Below are positions 34,263 through 47,210 of a stretch of 64,000 nucleotides of DNA, piece by piece (the stretch's first letter is position 1; each line of letters begins with the position of its first letter). Origin of the DNA: Gongronella butleri (lineage: Eukaryota; Mucoromycota; Mucoromycetes; Mucorales; Cunninghamellaceae); the NCBI GenBank assembly GCA_025201375.1, contig JAIWZP010000029.1, positions 248,001 through 312,000 of the forward strand, in the 5' to 3' direction. The notes beneath the pieces are model-generated. The model ran no database searches. It saw nothing but the letters and a program-made list of their open reading frames with translations, and was not told the origin of the DNA. Made by a program: the position numbers and the translations under genes.

Positions 34263-37041
34263 TCCCTCTTTTTTATTTCAAAATTAAAAATTTTACGGCA
34301 TGCTTTTTCTCTCACTTTTGAATATTCACAGACATTGCGACCACGTGCACGACGCAAAACGACGCGTCCAAACGTGTGTCGTTACCTACAAGAGCTTGAA
34401 ATGTCGCGATTTAAAAAATTCGAAGATTCTTGAACGATTCTTTATTTCAATCGTTATCAATACATTTTGTACTATGTTTTTAGTGCCCATCAAGTGCAAT
34501 TGGTCCAAGTTTGACAGCATACGAATCTCGGGATGGCTAGAAATCTCAAATTGAAACATTTTGGCATTTTGATGTCTTTCTCTGGTTATCTGCGTTGGTG
34601 TGGTGTCACGCTTGCCACCAAGGCATTGTTCCATGGCCGGTCGCGTGCTGCGGAACGCTATTACATGAATGGTACTACCAAGTGTTTGTCGAGAAAATTG
34701 TCATTGGAGTCTTTTAATCGTTTTCTGATTATTTGTCAATGACCGTACAACTTGCAGGTCCATTTGCTCTTTAGATCGATAAAACACAAGCATTCTCGTT
34801 CGAATGAGCCCACTCTCGATGCTCTACGAGCACCGAATGACGCGCAATGACCATTTTCAAAAATGACTAATTTTCAAAGGGGAGCAGTGTGGGGGAGAGA
34901 AGTAAAAAGCGGGTTTTTGGACCTTTTTGTTGAAGTGCTATATAAAAACCTTTATTTGATCTTAGTTGTCGTCTCGTTTACATTAACTTGCCAATATCAC
35001 TTACCGCTATACACACGGTTTAACAATAAATCAATCAAAAAGGACAGAACGATGGGGAAAAAAGGGAAGAGGGGAAAAGAGCGATGCAACTGTTCTTATA
35101 CCAGAATGAAGAGGAAAAATAAAATAAAAGATAATTGTGATAAAGTGCCCAATTCTCCATGAGAAACGTGAGAAAAGCAGGGAAAAATAAAAAGTATGAC
35201 TTTGTCGTCGTTAAACAAGTGTGATGGATAAAGGGACGACAAAGTACGACAAAAAAAAATAAATCTACCGAGAAGCATGATGCACGACAAGGACGCGATG
35301 CGCTCGCCGTCAATTGGGCGAAAATGCGCTGAATTGGCTCATTATACATCAAGCAGTCGAGGATTTGGAAACAGTCAAATTTTGGTCCTCAGATTGCCAC
35401 GCTATCCCGCCACATGGTAAATCGTACTGATTCACCGATGGAAAGGCAATAAAAATCAAGGGTCCATTGGATGGCTGTCGCGAAAAACTCAAAAAGCTAC
35501 GAATTTTCGTCCCAAGGTAAACTCAACGAGGACTAGCTGCAGCGCCCTCAAAGTGACGTTATCAAAAAGAGCACGACTTGAAGCGCATGTAGACATCGGT
35601 GATCTTTGAAAAAAGATATTTTTTGGCAGGTTTGACACGGTTTCAAAATCATATATAATTTTCAACGCGTAATAAACCGCGTCAGCCGTCGAGTTACACG
35701 CGTCTGCTCCCAATCAAATCCATGTTCCTGGACTGATTCTTGCTAATGGACGTATCAGCGCGGCTTGATGGATGCGTTTTTCCTGTGCAATTCGCAGTTG
35801 AAGGTTTATCTCTTTTTGCTCATTGCTCGCCAACGAACAAATAGACCACGCTTGTTTTTGCACTTTTTGTCGGTTTCACCATCCGAAGCCTCTTGTGTGC
35901 AAGTTTGGTGTCATTCCGTGATCCTGATTTTCGATTTTTTTTCTCGGGCGCTCAAAACAACCCGTTTTGCTCATTTGCTTGTAGTCCTCTCCAATGACAC
36001 ATGACAGTTGCCAAATAGGTTTCACAATGGGTTTCTAGCTTGGAATTTCACGACTGGATGGTTTTTCCAATATTCAAAATACCTACTTGGCAAGTTGAAA
36101 TACAAATCACAGCAAAATACACATAACGGTGACTAGTTTGTCAAATACTCAAATGAATCTGCTCAAAACATAATTGCACCTGGACTGGCTTGTCTCACTG
36201 ATTCTTTTCAGATATCTCATGCTCGGGTTGGCCGTGTCCTCGTCAAGAAAACAACGAAATGATGGTCGACTTACCACGTTTTGGCTGAGATTCTCGAAAC
36301 GACGTAGTCCAAACGGTCCGAAATTTGAAGCATAGGATGGTTGACGGTAGATACCCGGGAATTTCAAATTTTATCCGGCAGTTGGCTAGCGCGATCTTGA
36401 GATGGAAGCAAAAGATCACGGGTAAAAATGATTATTTACGCGTTTCTCCCAATGAATTTGCTCGTATAACCCTCAAATTCGAACCAGGTGATGGTGGGGA
36501 CACGGGCCGCCAACATTTTCACGTTTTCTGGGCAATAGTTTTACCCGCATGATCGTGACACGATGAAAATTGGAGTCAAATTTCACTCGTTGGTAATTTA
36601 ATTGTTGATATCGCGGCTGAATTATTTTGAACCAGGAGTGCTATTTCCCGTCTCATCTTGCTGATGCTAGAAAACCGGTCGTGGGTGGAAGTAGAAATGT
36701 ACAAAATACGCGTTGAGAAGTCAAACAACATTTTAGCTACCAAGCCCACTTAAAAATCGGCGCTTTTTACAAGAAGAAACGCGCCGCGATGACTTTAGAG
36801 TAGGCCTTGAGGGTGCAATGAACTACTACTTTGCCGTGCAGAAGAGCTGAAAGAGCAGATGTGTGCGATCATTTTCCTTTTTTGTGTGTTTTTGCCATTT
36901 TATTTTCTTTCATTGCAATTATGGCAGCTTGTTTATTTATTTTCAAGATCATGAAGGCAAATGAACGTGGCAAGGGGTGACGTGGATGGAAGCGAGGGGA
37001 AGGGGGGGATATGCTTATCTGGAGGAGGATGCTTTTCTTGT
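34263..37041. other. Intergenic region built of old repeats
   Basis: No gene recognised in about 2.8 kb. Most of it is a diverged dispersed repeat (listed separately); the rest (36000-37041) is AT-rich with no open frame worth calling. An internal minus-strand stretch (35352 leftward) starts with a plausible coding-like segment (MYNEPIQRIFAQLTA) but leads nowhere I can follow. Confidence 0.4.
34690..35980. repeat. Dispersed degenerate repeat, copy A
   Basis: Collinear blocks match 61000-61790: GAATGAGCCCAC near 34803 and 61114; CCACATGGTAAATCG near 35409 and 61249; GGTGATCTTTGAAAAA near 35598 and 61408; and GTGCAAGTTT near 35897 and 61706. About 465 bp (roughly 34880-35345) are present only in this copy, so they are either an insertion here or a deletion in copy B. 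Confidence 0.7.
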
Positions 37042-38407
37042 TTAATCTAATTCAAATCGCGGGTTCAAAAGTACAGACATGGACTCGCCAAAGTGAGAGC
37101 GGCGGATGGCCTCTGCGAACAATGGGGCGACATCAAAGACCTTGATCTTGGAGCTCTGGTAGTGCTGCGATTGGGGGACCGAGTTGCTGACGATGAGCTG
37201 GTCGATGGCGCTCTGCTCAATGTTCTCGACGGCATTAGCAGACAGCAGGGCGTGACTGACGATCGCATAGATCTTGAGCGCACCGTGGTCGCGAAGCATG
37301 CGCGCCGCCTTGGTGATCGTGTACGAGGTATCGGCAATGTCGTCAATCAAAATGCACTCTTTGCCACGCACATCGCCAACAAGCATCAAATCCGACTTTT
37401 GCGAGTGCTTCTGTCGTCGCTCCTTGTGCACAAGCGCAAAGTCCATGCATAACCTCTCCGCAATCGCCGTCGCACTGCGCAAATAAAAAAAACCAGTTAA
37501 ATCACAAAAATCACAAAGAGCAAGCATGAAAAAGCAAGATTTACCGCTTGGCACCACCGGCATCGGGGGAGACAATGACCGCCTTTTGATAATTGGGGAT
37601 GTTGAGGCGGATGTACTTCATCATCACTGCACGGCTCAACAAATTGTCCACGGGACAATCAAAAAAGCCTTGGAACTAGTCGAAAACAAAAGTCAACTTC
37701 TTGATTCCAGAGGTGATGATACTCTCTGGGTTGCATTTTTTTTGTGGTTTCAAGTTGCTCTTTTTTGTGATCTCTGGCCTTTTTTGTTCTCTTTTTGTTG
37801 CTTTTTGTTGCTTTTTGTTGCTTTTTTTGCGTACCTGAGCGTCGTGAAGATCCATGGTGATAATGTGATCTGCACCAGCACAGGTCAGCATGTCGGCAAT
37901 GAGTGTGCCCGAGCGCGCGAGCCACGGGCGGTACTCGGGGTTAGCATTTGACTGCTTGGACGGAAAGTCTTCCGAGGAAGTGTGCTGCTGCGTCAAGGCC
38001 AATTGGCGCATAAGCTGCTTGCCGAGGTCCTCCTGGTCGACAGCCTTGGGAGTGCGAGGCGTGGCGGGGGGCAAGGACGTCAAGGGAGCACCGGACGTCT
38101 TGTAAGGCACGTCCGGCTGGCGCGAGTACGGAAAGTGAGGGATCACCGCGGTGATCCGCTTGGCCGACGCAATCTTGGCACCGTTGATCATGATCAGCAG
38201 TTCCATAAAGTTGTCATTGACGTTGCCACACCCAGACTGGATAATATAAACGTCGCGTTCACGCACAGATTCCTTGATTTCAACTTGCGTCTCCTTGTTG
38301 CTGAACTTGCCCAGCGTCGTCTGCCCAGGCTTGATCCCAAGTCGACGACACACCTCGGTCAAAAGCTCAGGGTGCGACGACCCGCCCAAGACAACCAAAT
38401 TGCGCAT
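37042..38407 (-). CDS. Ribose-phosphate pyrophosphokinase (PRPP synthetase)
   Basis: Three exons (37835-38407, 37545-37675, 37042-37474) encode 378 residues. Class I PRPP synthetase signatures are present: the N-terminal LGGSSHPEL and [12 protein letters not shown], the ATP/flexible-loop region [22 protein letters not shown], then [12 protein letters not shown] and the PRPP-binding [10 protein letters not shown]. The enzyme makes PRPP from ribose-5-phosphate and ATP for nucleotide, His and Trp synthesis. An insertion of about 60 residues (from [13 protein letters not shown] to [11 protein letters not shown]) sits between the flexible loop and the catalytic core. Non-homologous insertions at this kind of position occur in some yeast Prs subunits. 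The catalytic motifs look intact. Confidence 0.92.
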
Positions 38408-41400
38408 AGTCAACAAGAAAAAAAAAAGAACGTGCAGTAGTGCAAGTGAAAAAAAAAGAAAAAAGAAAAAAAAGAAAGAAGCAAAAATGTGGGGCATCAA
38501 AAAAAGATCTTTATCTTTTTTTTTTGTGACTCCAACAGTGCGGGGCCCGACAAAAAGGCTTTTTGGCCAATCAGAGCCACCCATTCTACCTCTACTTTCA
38601 AAGTCGCCATCTTTGCTTTCCCATGCCTTCAAATCAGGCACAAGGAAAAGCTAATCGTGTTTTTGAAACACGCTCACACACATCCAATGCGGATTTTCAT
38701 TGGAACACGCTCTTTTTTTCTATTTTTTTTGTGCATCTAATGCAACGCGCTGCTGCGCGCCGCCCTTCATGCCTCGCTGCGCCACAGGCTCATGCTTCAT
38801 GCGCGCGAAAAAAAAGTGCCCCCATCACGCGCTGGTGGCCGTGAAAACGTTCAAACACGAGAAAAATCATGCAAAACTAAACAGATAACGCGTTTTCTGA
38901 ATTTTTTTATTGTGACCAAACACCATGGACGTATCGCTGCCGCTATGAAAGCCGATAAAGGTCATTGTGTGAGATTGGGCGCGCGACATGTCAACTTTGT
39001 GTCACACACAGCTCCATTTCCCCTCTCGCGTTGGTCTGATCAGTCATGTGCGCTATTTGCTTGCTAGATTTGCCCATGGCCTTGCTTGTTAAGATCTTGT
39101 CAGAACTATGCGCCTTGTAAAAAAGCACATCTTAAGCAGGAAGTTTCGCAAAAGAGTGGCGGCGCTGCATGCAATTGCACTTTTTTGAGGGTCAAGTCGA
39201 ACATATACTTTAAATAGGCCGTCCGACTAGCCACTTGCGCAATAATATTGATGCCGGGCTGGTATCTCTATTATTGCCAAGGACCAGTTTGTCCTTGCTC
39301 TTCAAATCCTTTGTATAAATACTCTTTATTCCGCTTCTATTTATATCTTGAAAGCGAAGCACGCCGTTGATTCGAACAAAAAATATTTAGATCGCATCCA
39401 CATGCATTGGACATCAATGAGTATATTACCCGTTTCTTCGTTTCTTCGCAAAAGGCACCCATTTTTTTTTTTTTTTGGAATTTGTGCAAATTGTTGAAAA
39501 TGTTGAAGCATTTGAATCCCTGGACAAGCAACGAGGCCATGACAAAGGATTTAGGGCCACTGCAGGCATCCCATGAAGACAATCGAGCTGTGGAATAAAG
39601 GGGTTTCTCATTGGTTGAACTAGCGACGTCCGGCTCTTTCTCTGTCCGTTGAACAAATTGATCACAAAACACGCGCCATTTCTCGTCCAAGCAGTTCAAC
39701 CGTGCTCCTTTTGTGCCACGCGGCGTGTGCCCTGCGCCAACGATCACACTGCTCATTATGGCATGTCTCTAAAGCTTCGATTTGATAGTAAAAAGGAAGC
39801 AAAACGACGCCGCTTGTTTTAAACAGGTGTACAATGCGTCCTACAAAATGGTCAATTCACTCATTTATTTTTCCTAGTATGTCGTGACAAGAAAGAGGCT
39901 GGTATGCAGACGCGTTTGGCCGCATGCAGGACATGACAAGAAAAAAACAAGCAAACCAGGCAATATTAGAGCATTGTACACAATCAAAAGAAGAAAAAAA
40001 GTTAATTCACACCTGTCTCAACACCGCACCCGCTCTTTGCGTGTCTGGTCGCGTGGTGTTCATTAAGGAGGGATCCAAATCACGCGCACTCTGATAAAAA
40101 AAAACCTTGTGTAAACGTTTAAGCGCTGCGATCCCCGCCACATGCACCCAACCAGGCATTGCATCAGATCGTGCATTGCCTCGCCGTTGTTTCTCTCGCT
40201 GTGATTCGAACTCGAAGGATGTAAATAGGATGTGGTGTGTAGCACGACCATGCCAAATGAGGACAATTTGCACAAATTTTGGTCTTTCTATGTGAGATCG
40301 TCAATAATGGGTGCAAGAGGCAAAAGAAGTCAAAGCCACAACGGCTCGCCGCCTTGGACGCGTCGTGAAGCTAGCCATTTTATTCTTCTTTTTTTTGTTT
40401 CTTACACATCAATGACAGCTTTTTGATTCAAATTGGGAGACAATGCATGTTGATGCCTCATCACACGCCGCGCCCGGAATATCTTGACACCGTAGAAAAA
40501 AAAATCTAGGATGGGGTGGTGGAGCCTGAGCGGGAAAAGGGGCCTGTTTGGCACGCAAAAAGGATTGTGCGACATCAAACCAAGACGCGTATCAGCCGAC
40601 CTCTGTTTTCCCGGCCCGTGGTGCGCTTCTCCGCCAAGCCTGAACCATGGTCCATGATGTGAACTTGATGATGCAAAAATAAGCATCAAGAAGGGGTGCA
40701 CCAACCTTTTTTTTTTTAGGGTGTCCCGTCCTCGTGCACCTCCTTCACACGCCACACACAAACACACACACACAACACACTCGCACTCCCGCCGATGCAC
40801 CGGCATGCATGCACACTTTTTGTCCTTGGCAAAAAAAAAAAAGACAGGCGCTCAGCAACAAACGTCTTGTTTGATCTCCATCTTTGTCGAACGATGATCG
40901 ATTGGCCGCTAAATCGGCACGATCTACACCGACTGATCTTCATACCCTATCACGGATCGTCGTTGCAGACTTGCTTTTGCTTTGACGAGATGCACTGGCA
41001 GTGAACAAAAAAAAACAGGGCTTGAGGCTTTTTCTCCTTGCTCTTTTTTCCATAAAAGTGTCAATTTCATGCGTTGCATCTCATGCAAGACATCAGTTGC
41101 CAGGCCATGAAAAAGGCGATCTCTCCACACCATCCCCCACCCCTTACTGCTTTGCTCTCCTCTCTTTATATTCCAAACGGTCAGCGGCCCCAATTGGTTC
41201 CTCTTTTTTTTTGCGCCACCAGGCGCCTTTTGTTGCATCACATCGACTTTTTTTTTTTTGCACAACATGACACCGTCAGCGGCATAATGGCAAGTTGAGT
41301 CGCCGCTCGTTTTCTTTATTTTTTAATCACGCGTGATGACGGGTCCGTCATTCAATTCATCATGCGAGGAAAATGCGTGGGGATGAGCGTCTAGTTGGCT

Positions 41401-41652
41401 AGAATATGACACGGAGGGGTCCTTTTTGTGATGTGAGTCTGTACCTTTTTGTGCCTGTGTTTACATTGATTGACTTTTTTTTCCCACACCGGGTGCTTGA
41501 TCATGCTGGACCTCATCATTGCCTTTTTTTGTGGCACCACGTTCTTTTTTCTTCGATTTCTTTTTTTTTTTCTTTCTTCCTCACACCCCCTATTTTTTTT
41601 TTATTTTCTTCTCTTTTTTTACTGCATCGATACCACCTAATTTGTCTTTTCC
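38408..41652. other. Intergenic region
   Basis: About 3.2 kb with no recognised gene. Open stretches of 60-140 codons on both strands (for example 39337-39756 minus) resemble nothing I know. A CA-rich microsatellite lies at 40746-40780. The 200 bp before 41653 is T-rich and might hold a short upstream exon of the next gene. Confidence 0.4.
40746..40780. repeat. CA/ACAC microsatellite
   Basis: Imperfect ACAC repeats over about 35 bp in non-coding sequence. Confidence 0.7.
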
Positions 41653-44153
41653 ATGACAGGGCTTGCACTCTCGCCATCTACTCAGGGCGAAATCGTTCAG
41701 CTTGTGCTTCACGTCGCGTGCACAGGTGATGATACCCCGCTGCAGCCGCTGGATCTGCCATCGTCGGTGCTGCGTCCGAGCATGCCGGCACCAATACCGC
41801 TCGACACGAACGCGACGGATGACTTTTTGGCCAGGATGCAATATACCCGGCGCGCGTCCGCGGCGTCTGTGAAACACAGCTGGTTCATTGACAAGACAGT
41901 ATTGACGCAGCATGCGCCGTATTTTAGCGCGATGTTTGCGCACGATTTCCTCGAATCGACAGCGTGCTATGTTGTGTTGCCTGAATCCGTGTTCACTGTG
42001 GACAGTGTTCATTGTTTGTTGAAATTCATGCACGAGCCTTCTGACTGGGCAGTCTGGGTCGAGCGTCACGCGACCGATGTTCTTCTTTGCCGCCACACGT
42101 CGCCCTGGTCCATGGACGACATGATGCCTGATGCGTCACCCGCCTCTTGCTCCACTTCAAACTTGTCCAATTCATCGCCTTCCATCTCTCCGGCACTATC
42201 TGCCGTCTTTTCCCCACGATCATCATCGCCAACCCCGCCTCGATCCTTGTCCCCCATGATGACACCCTCGTGGGAGGATGATTTCATGATTTACTTGCTG
42301 TTGGACATTTACGCCGCCGCCGATTATCTGGGCATGACGACGCTGTGCATGCACGCCAAGGACATGCTTGCGCAGAATACCCATCAATGGACGTGCTATT
42401 GTCAGGAATGCGTGTCGCTGCTGCCTACGCTCTATGCCGCCACATATCAGGTCGCTCAATGCTTTGATTGGCTGCACGACAAGGTCATCCACATGCTCAC
42501 AAACGACCCTGAAAAGGCATTGCCCGGATTCTGGACACAACGCTCCCTCGCCTATTTGCTCACCATGGCCGCCAACGAGGAAAATGCCAAAAGCATCGCG
42601 GCTGTTGCGGCCTCGTCACCTGTACCACCTTCGCCATCGCCAATTCCTCCATCAACACTTGAATACCACCCGTATGGCCATCCGCCACGCTGTCACTCGG
42701 CACCAGCTGCTCCCATCCACCCACTCGATCAACAACAAGAACAACAAAATCATCAGCTCCAACATCAGCACCAGCAGCAGCTCGTCGGCAATCTCGCCCT
42801 CATGCTCTCGAGACGCTTGTGCCAACGCGTCAACAAGACCAATGCTATTGAATCCTTACATGGCTGCTTTATCGCCACTCAATTGCTCGCAACACATGAT
42901 CCACTCGTTGCATGGAGCCGCACGCTCCACGCAGCCGTGACCTCGGTCCAAGCCAAGGCCACTATCTTTATCACGCGCTACTTTGAGTATTATTGTACAC
43001 AATACCCGGCATTGCTCTCATGCGTCGACGGAATCACCTATTCCTTTGAATTCCTCGAATACATGCTGATGCACATGCTTGAGGATCAAATGGACCTCGA
43101 CAATTGTGGGCTGTTGTACCAGGGCATTGTCCGCGACCTCATTTGCCGCCACTCGGTCCAGTACCACGATCAGGTCAGACACGTCCTCAGCGTCGCAAAG
43201 CAGATCATCGTTCAATACATGTCTACTCGCATCGACAGGCTCTTTTTCCTCGGTTCACTCGACGTCCTCGACACCCGCATTTTAAAAAGCTTATCAATTG
43301 GTACGTTTTACGTAAAAAAAAAAAAAAAAAGGAGGCGAAAGGGCGGTCAGGTGCTGCGGTAGGGCGGACTTTTTCCCGTCCCTGGTTCCTGAAAATTCAC
43401 GTGATCACGCGTTTTTAATTTTTAATTCTTTTTTTTCGGTTGAAAAAGACCTGGATGTGCCCGCCAAGCAGCTCGTGCGCGCCCTGGACCGGCACCCTGG
43501 CCTGGAGCCACCATCACTCAAGCACATTTTGTTCCCGTCGCCCAAGATCACGTACCGGCGGACGGCCAATGCGTCATCGCTGGCCATGCGGCGCACATTG
43601 TCGCTGCAGAGCGGCGCGTCGCTGCCAACGTCGTACGTTTCCGTGACAAGCAACCACTCTGTGTCGCTGGCATCGCGATTCAAGCAGTGGTGCCAGTCGT
43701 CGACGTCTGTGACGCTCTCCGTTGTGCCAACATCGTCGTCGCTCTTCTCATGGACATCCGTGTCGCTCAAATCCGCCAAAAAGAAAAAGACATCGCTCTG
43801 GCACACCCTGTCGCTCGTATCCAAAAAGGTCCAGCCTGGCCACCATCAAAAGAGCACCCTGCTCGTCGTCGGCAAACGCGTCCAGTTGCTGCGACGACCC
43901 GTGCTCACCGTCGGCACCGTCAAGTACATGGGCCCCGTCTGCTTTGCCACTGGTCTCTGGGTCGGCGTTGAGCTCGATCGCCGCGGTAAGAAAAATTATG
44001 AAAAAAAAAAAAAAAAACGGCTGACGCTCTGTTTTTTGGGGGGTTGATCTAGTGGGCAAAAATGATGGATCCGTGGATGGCCAGCGCTATTTTACAACAT
44101 CGCCCAATCGTGGCGTGTTTGTGCGCTCCGATGATGTAAAAGTCGTGCTGTAG
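41653..44153 (+). CDS. BTB domain plus CAP-Gly domain protein
   Basis: Three exons (41653-43300, 43449-43985, 44053-44153) encode 761 residues. Residues ~75-240 form a BTB/POZ-like domain: HSWFIDKTVLTQHAPYFSAM, then LPESVFTVDSVHCLLKFMHE, interrupted by a Ser/Pro-rich insert, then LLLDIYAAADYLGM. A helical BACK-like region follows, with a Gln/His-rich loop. The C-terminal ~75 residues are a CAP-Gly domain: VGKRVQLLRRPVLTVGTVKYMG, GLWVGVELDRRG, and the hallmark GKNDGSVDGQRYF, split by the last intron. CAP-Gly domains bind EEY/F tails of tubulin or EB/CLIP proteins; BTB proteins often recruit Cullin-3. The combination suggests a microtubule-linked adaptor, which is inference. The start could lie further upstream because ACAG at the ATG also resembles a splice acceptor. 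Confidence 0.8.
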
Positions 44154-44348
44154 ACGCGCCATACCCTCTTCTCTTTTTTTTTTTCCTCGCAAGAAAGCTT
44201 CTCTGATTTTCATCGCCTTATTACCTTTTTGTATATGTTTTACTGTACCTACACAATACACAATAAATAACCCTCTTGTTTACGGCGACTGCGCCTATTC
44301 ATATCGTACAATCTTTCTTTTATTTTATCCAAAAAAAAAAAAGATGCT

Positions 44349-46470
44349 ATTAGGAAGAGACATACTTGAGTGTGATTTTTAGATTGTTTGGTCGCCTGAT
44401 GGACAAATTTGCACGTTGCAAAAGTTGACGTAGTATGCAACAGATGGCGCTCTTTCTTATGAACCACATTTTGAGGATATGCTGCCAGTCTTCATAGAAA
44501 TAGACTTGTGGCGAAAATACGAAGCGAATTGCATTTTTCGCGAAAACCGGTCAATGGAGCCCTGTGTTTTATTGCATTTTCATTGGGAAATGGATGAAAT
44601 TTTACCATGTGGTTGAATGTCGCGGCGATCCAGGGACCTAATTTTTGCCGGTTTAAAATTCGTGACTGTACCCCTTGGAAAATCGGTCGAAAATCGTGCA
44701 TTTTTCAATTCGACATGGGGCACCATCGGGTGCTCTCAGTTGCACGAAACTTTGATACATAGGCACCTCGGCCTCTCTCTTTTCAGAACAAAAATAAAAA
44801 CCGGGAGTTGATCTGGCCGCTGACGAGAAAATCGACATTTCCCCATAAATTCACGATTTTGTCTTTGGCATGTCAAGTTGCTATTCGATTACGCTAAAAT
44901 CTTACAAGTGGCAAGAGACACGCAAGAGCATCATTTTGTCCTTGCCCGGCAAGCGCCGTTGCACTACTTTTGTACGCTTGCAACGCCAAATCAAACATTT
45001 CAGCTTCATTTTTCTCGGCAATAGACAAGATAAAGGACAGCGTGCTGTGGTAACCAAAGATGCAGAATTCGATTCTCTGTCGGATGAACCCAGTTTTATC
45101 AGCGTACGACTAAAACCCATGTCGCAATTTCTTTTTCTTTAATTTGGCTTTAATCGCTCATTCCTCGAAAACGGCTCGATTGACTCCCGACTTTTATCGC
45201 AGATTTGCTTAGAAAGAAGAGGGGTTCAATGTATACGATGACATGACTCTCAGAAGATGTCCAATGTGTAGGTTGCCAAACGGATTTGAGATATTTGTCT
45301 GGGCTGGAACCTCTCAAAGCGGGGGACCCTCCAGATACATTTTGACCCGACCCACTTTTTTTTCTAAATTTGAAAAAAAAACATTTTGTCACCAGCCAAG
45401 GACTCATCGCAGCGCCACGAAACTTTTACACGTAGTGGATTTTGCCCCTCCTCTCTTTTAAAAAAAATAAAAAAACCAAAGGTCAACCGTGTGGTTTGTC
45501 GGGAAGCACGGCATTGCTGAAATTTGGCTGTAACGCGTTTTTGTAAAAATCATTCCGCGGTAAAATCATGATTCGATCATCGCCAAACTTTGCCACTTGG
45601 CTATTTCAGCGTGCGTCTCTCTTTGAAGGAAAAATTAAAAACCCAGAAGAGGTTGATCGGGCCATTTTCGTGGCATGCATCGTTTTCAAGAATTGTCACA
45701 AATTCAAAGATGACCAACCCAAAGCATAATTCGATTGCCTTCCGACTTTTGCTCTCTTGACTACTGTATTTTGCCGCGCCTTGTTCAACAAGACATTGAA
45801 AACGAGAGATTAATTGGACCATTTGTGTAGATACTGTATGTAAATTCGAAATCTCGGCATTTTTACAAAATACGTACAAATGCAAAAAATTAAATGCCAC
45901 AAAAAATCATCATCATGGTTGCTTGGATCGTCCGAGAGCTACGCATTTCATCATGTTACTGTATATCGATGCGTCTCTTTTTGACAAGACGTTCAAACCA
46001 GGAGTCGACCGAGTCATTGGGCAGATGAATATGAAATCTTGGCATTTCCACAAACAAACCCACCACAACGGCCCAACGGGTTCTCAAAATATTTTTTTTG
46101 GAACGCAGTGAAAATGACACCGATCGAAAGAGACACACTTTGTTGTTGTCATTTCCTGATTGTTTGCGCGCCCGATGAATGAACTTTGCACGGTTGCAAA
46201 AGTCGATCAAACATGGAATCAATTTTCAAACATACTTTTCTCGACAACTGGAAAAACAATCAACGGTGCTTTTGAGATGTCAACAGCATCTGTTGAATAT
46301 CTATCGAAGGAGACAAGTTTCACCAATGGATGACCAAAACTGGCGGAGAAAATTCACTTTTTCATCAAAATCTTTGATTGCGATTTGCTCGACATCTTAA
46401 TGGTCGACCCCCAGTTTTTATTGCAGTCTTACTAATAAAAAGGGGGCAAAGCATCTAATGGAATGACTTG
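44349..46470. repeat. Cluster of degenerate repeats
   Basis: 44349-44425 and 46118-46210 are alignable (GAAGAGACATACTT versus GAAAGAGACACACTT, then TTTGCACG-TTGCAAAAGT in both). 44742-44835, 45417-45480 and 45588-45680 share CACGAAACTTT, CTCTCTTT and AAAATAAAAACC in the same order. Copies are old and incomplete. Confidence 0.55.
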
Positions 46471-47061
46471 TGGCGCGCTAGCTTGGGTTTTAACTTTTTG
46501 CATCGGTCATTTCGCCCGGCTGCAGCAGCCGACTCATCAAGACATCAACACACAAAAAAAAATAAAAAAATAAAAATTCCATGCAATCCACCACCTTAAT
46601 TTGGAAGTGTCAAACCTTAAGTTTTTGCAAAAAAAATTGCCCAAAGTAGGCAAACTTCTCTGTCGATCGCCGTTCATGCGTCATTCTTTCGGCTTTTTTT
46701 TACGTTGGGGAGACCTGTCATTTTACGTGACAGCAGTAGATTGTCGGAGTTACCTGTTTGGGATGCATTGATCACTCGGAGTTCGAAATTTTCCAAATTT
46801 GGCATTTTCTGAGATTGAAATGTGTGACCCCTGAGTGACCCCTGAATTTTTCAAAAGTGGTCGTACCGTAGTAGCGCTTTGGATGGGGGGTTTTTAAGCT
46901 TTTTTGTTGTAAATTTTGCGCTGAACTCGATGCGGCTATTTTTGAGCGGGGTCGACCAAACAGATGGCGAGAAAAAGGTAAAGCAGGACAAATTTGAAGT
47001 TTTGGAATTTTTTGCTGGTTTAAATAATCGGGTGGACTATACACTATACACTATACTAGGG

Positions 47062-47210
47062 ATGTACAGTATTTCAAACATGTGTTTGAAAGCTTGTTTG
47101 AAAAAGCTTGTTGGTTTGACTCAAGCTCAAACATGCAAAATTTTATTTCAATCAAGCTCAACTGCTCAAGCTTTTTTTTGGTGTTTGAAAAAGCTTGAAA
47201 GCTTGAAAAA
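47062..47210. repeat. Cluster of TTTGAAAGCTTG / CAAGCT motifs
   Basis: A GGGATGTACAG start is followed by at least eight sub-repeats of AAGCTTG or its complement within 150 bp. This resembles the subterminal motif clusters of hAT-type transposon ends, but no matching opposite end was found. Confidence 0.35.

Noticed and set aside
39337..39756. Minus-strand 139-codon open stretch
   Set aside because: Unlike any known family; composition is like surrounding intergenic DNA, and a homopolymer run sits in the middle.
41406..41660. Upstream exon for the BTB/CAP-Gly gene starting at 41406 (MTRRGPFCD, then GTGAGT)
   Set aside because: Joining it to the acceptor near the 41653 ATG gives the wrong phase for the BTB frame.
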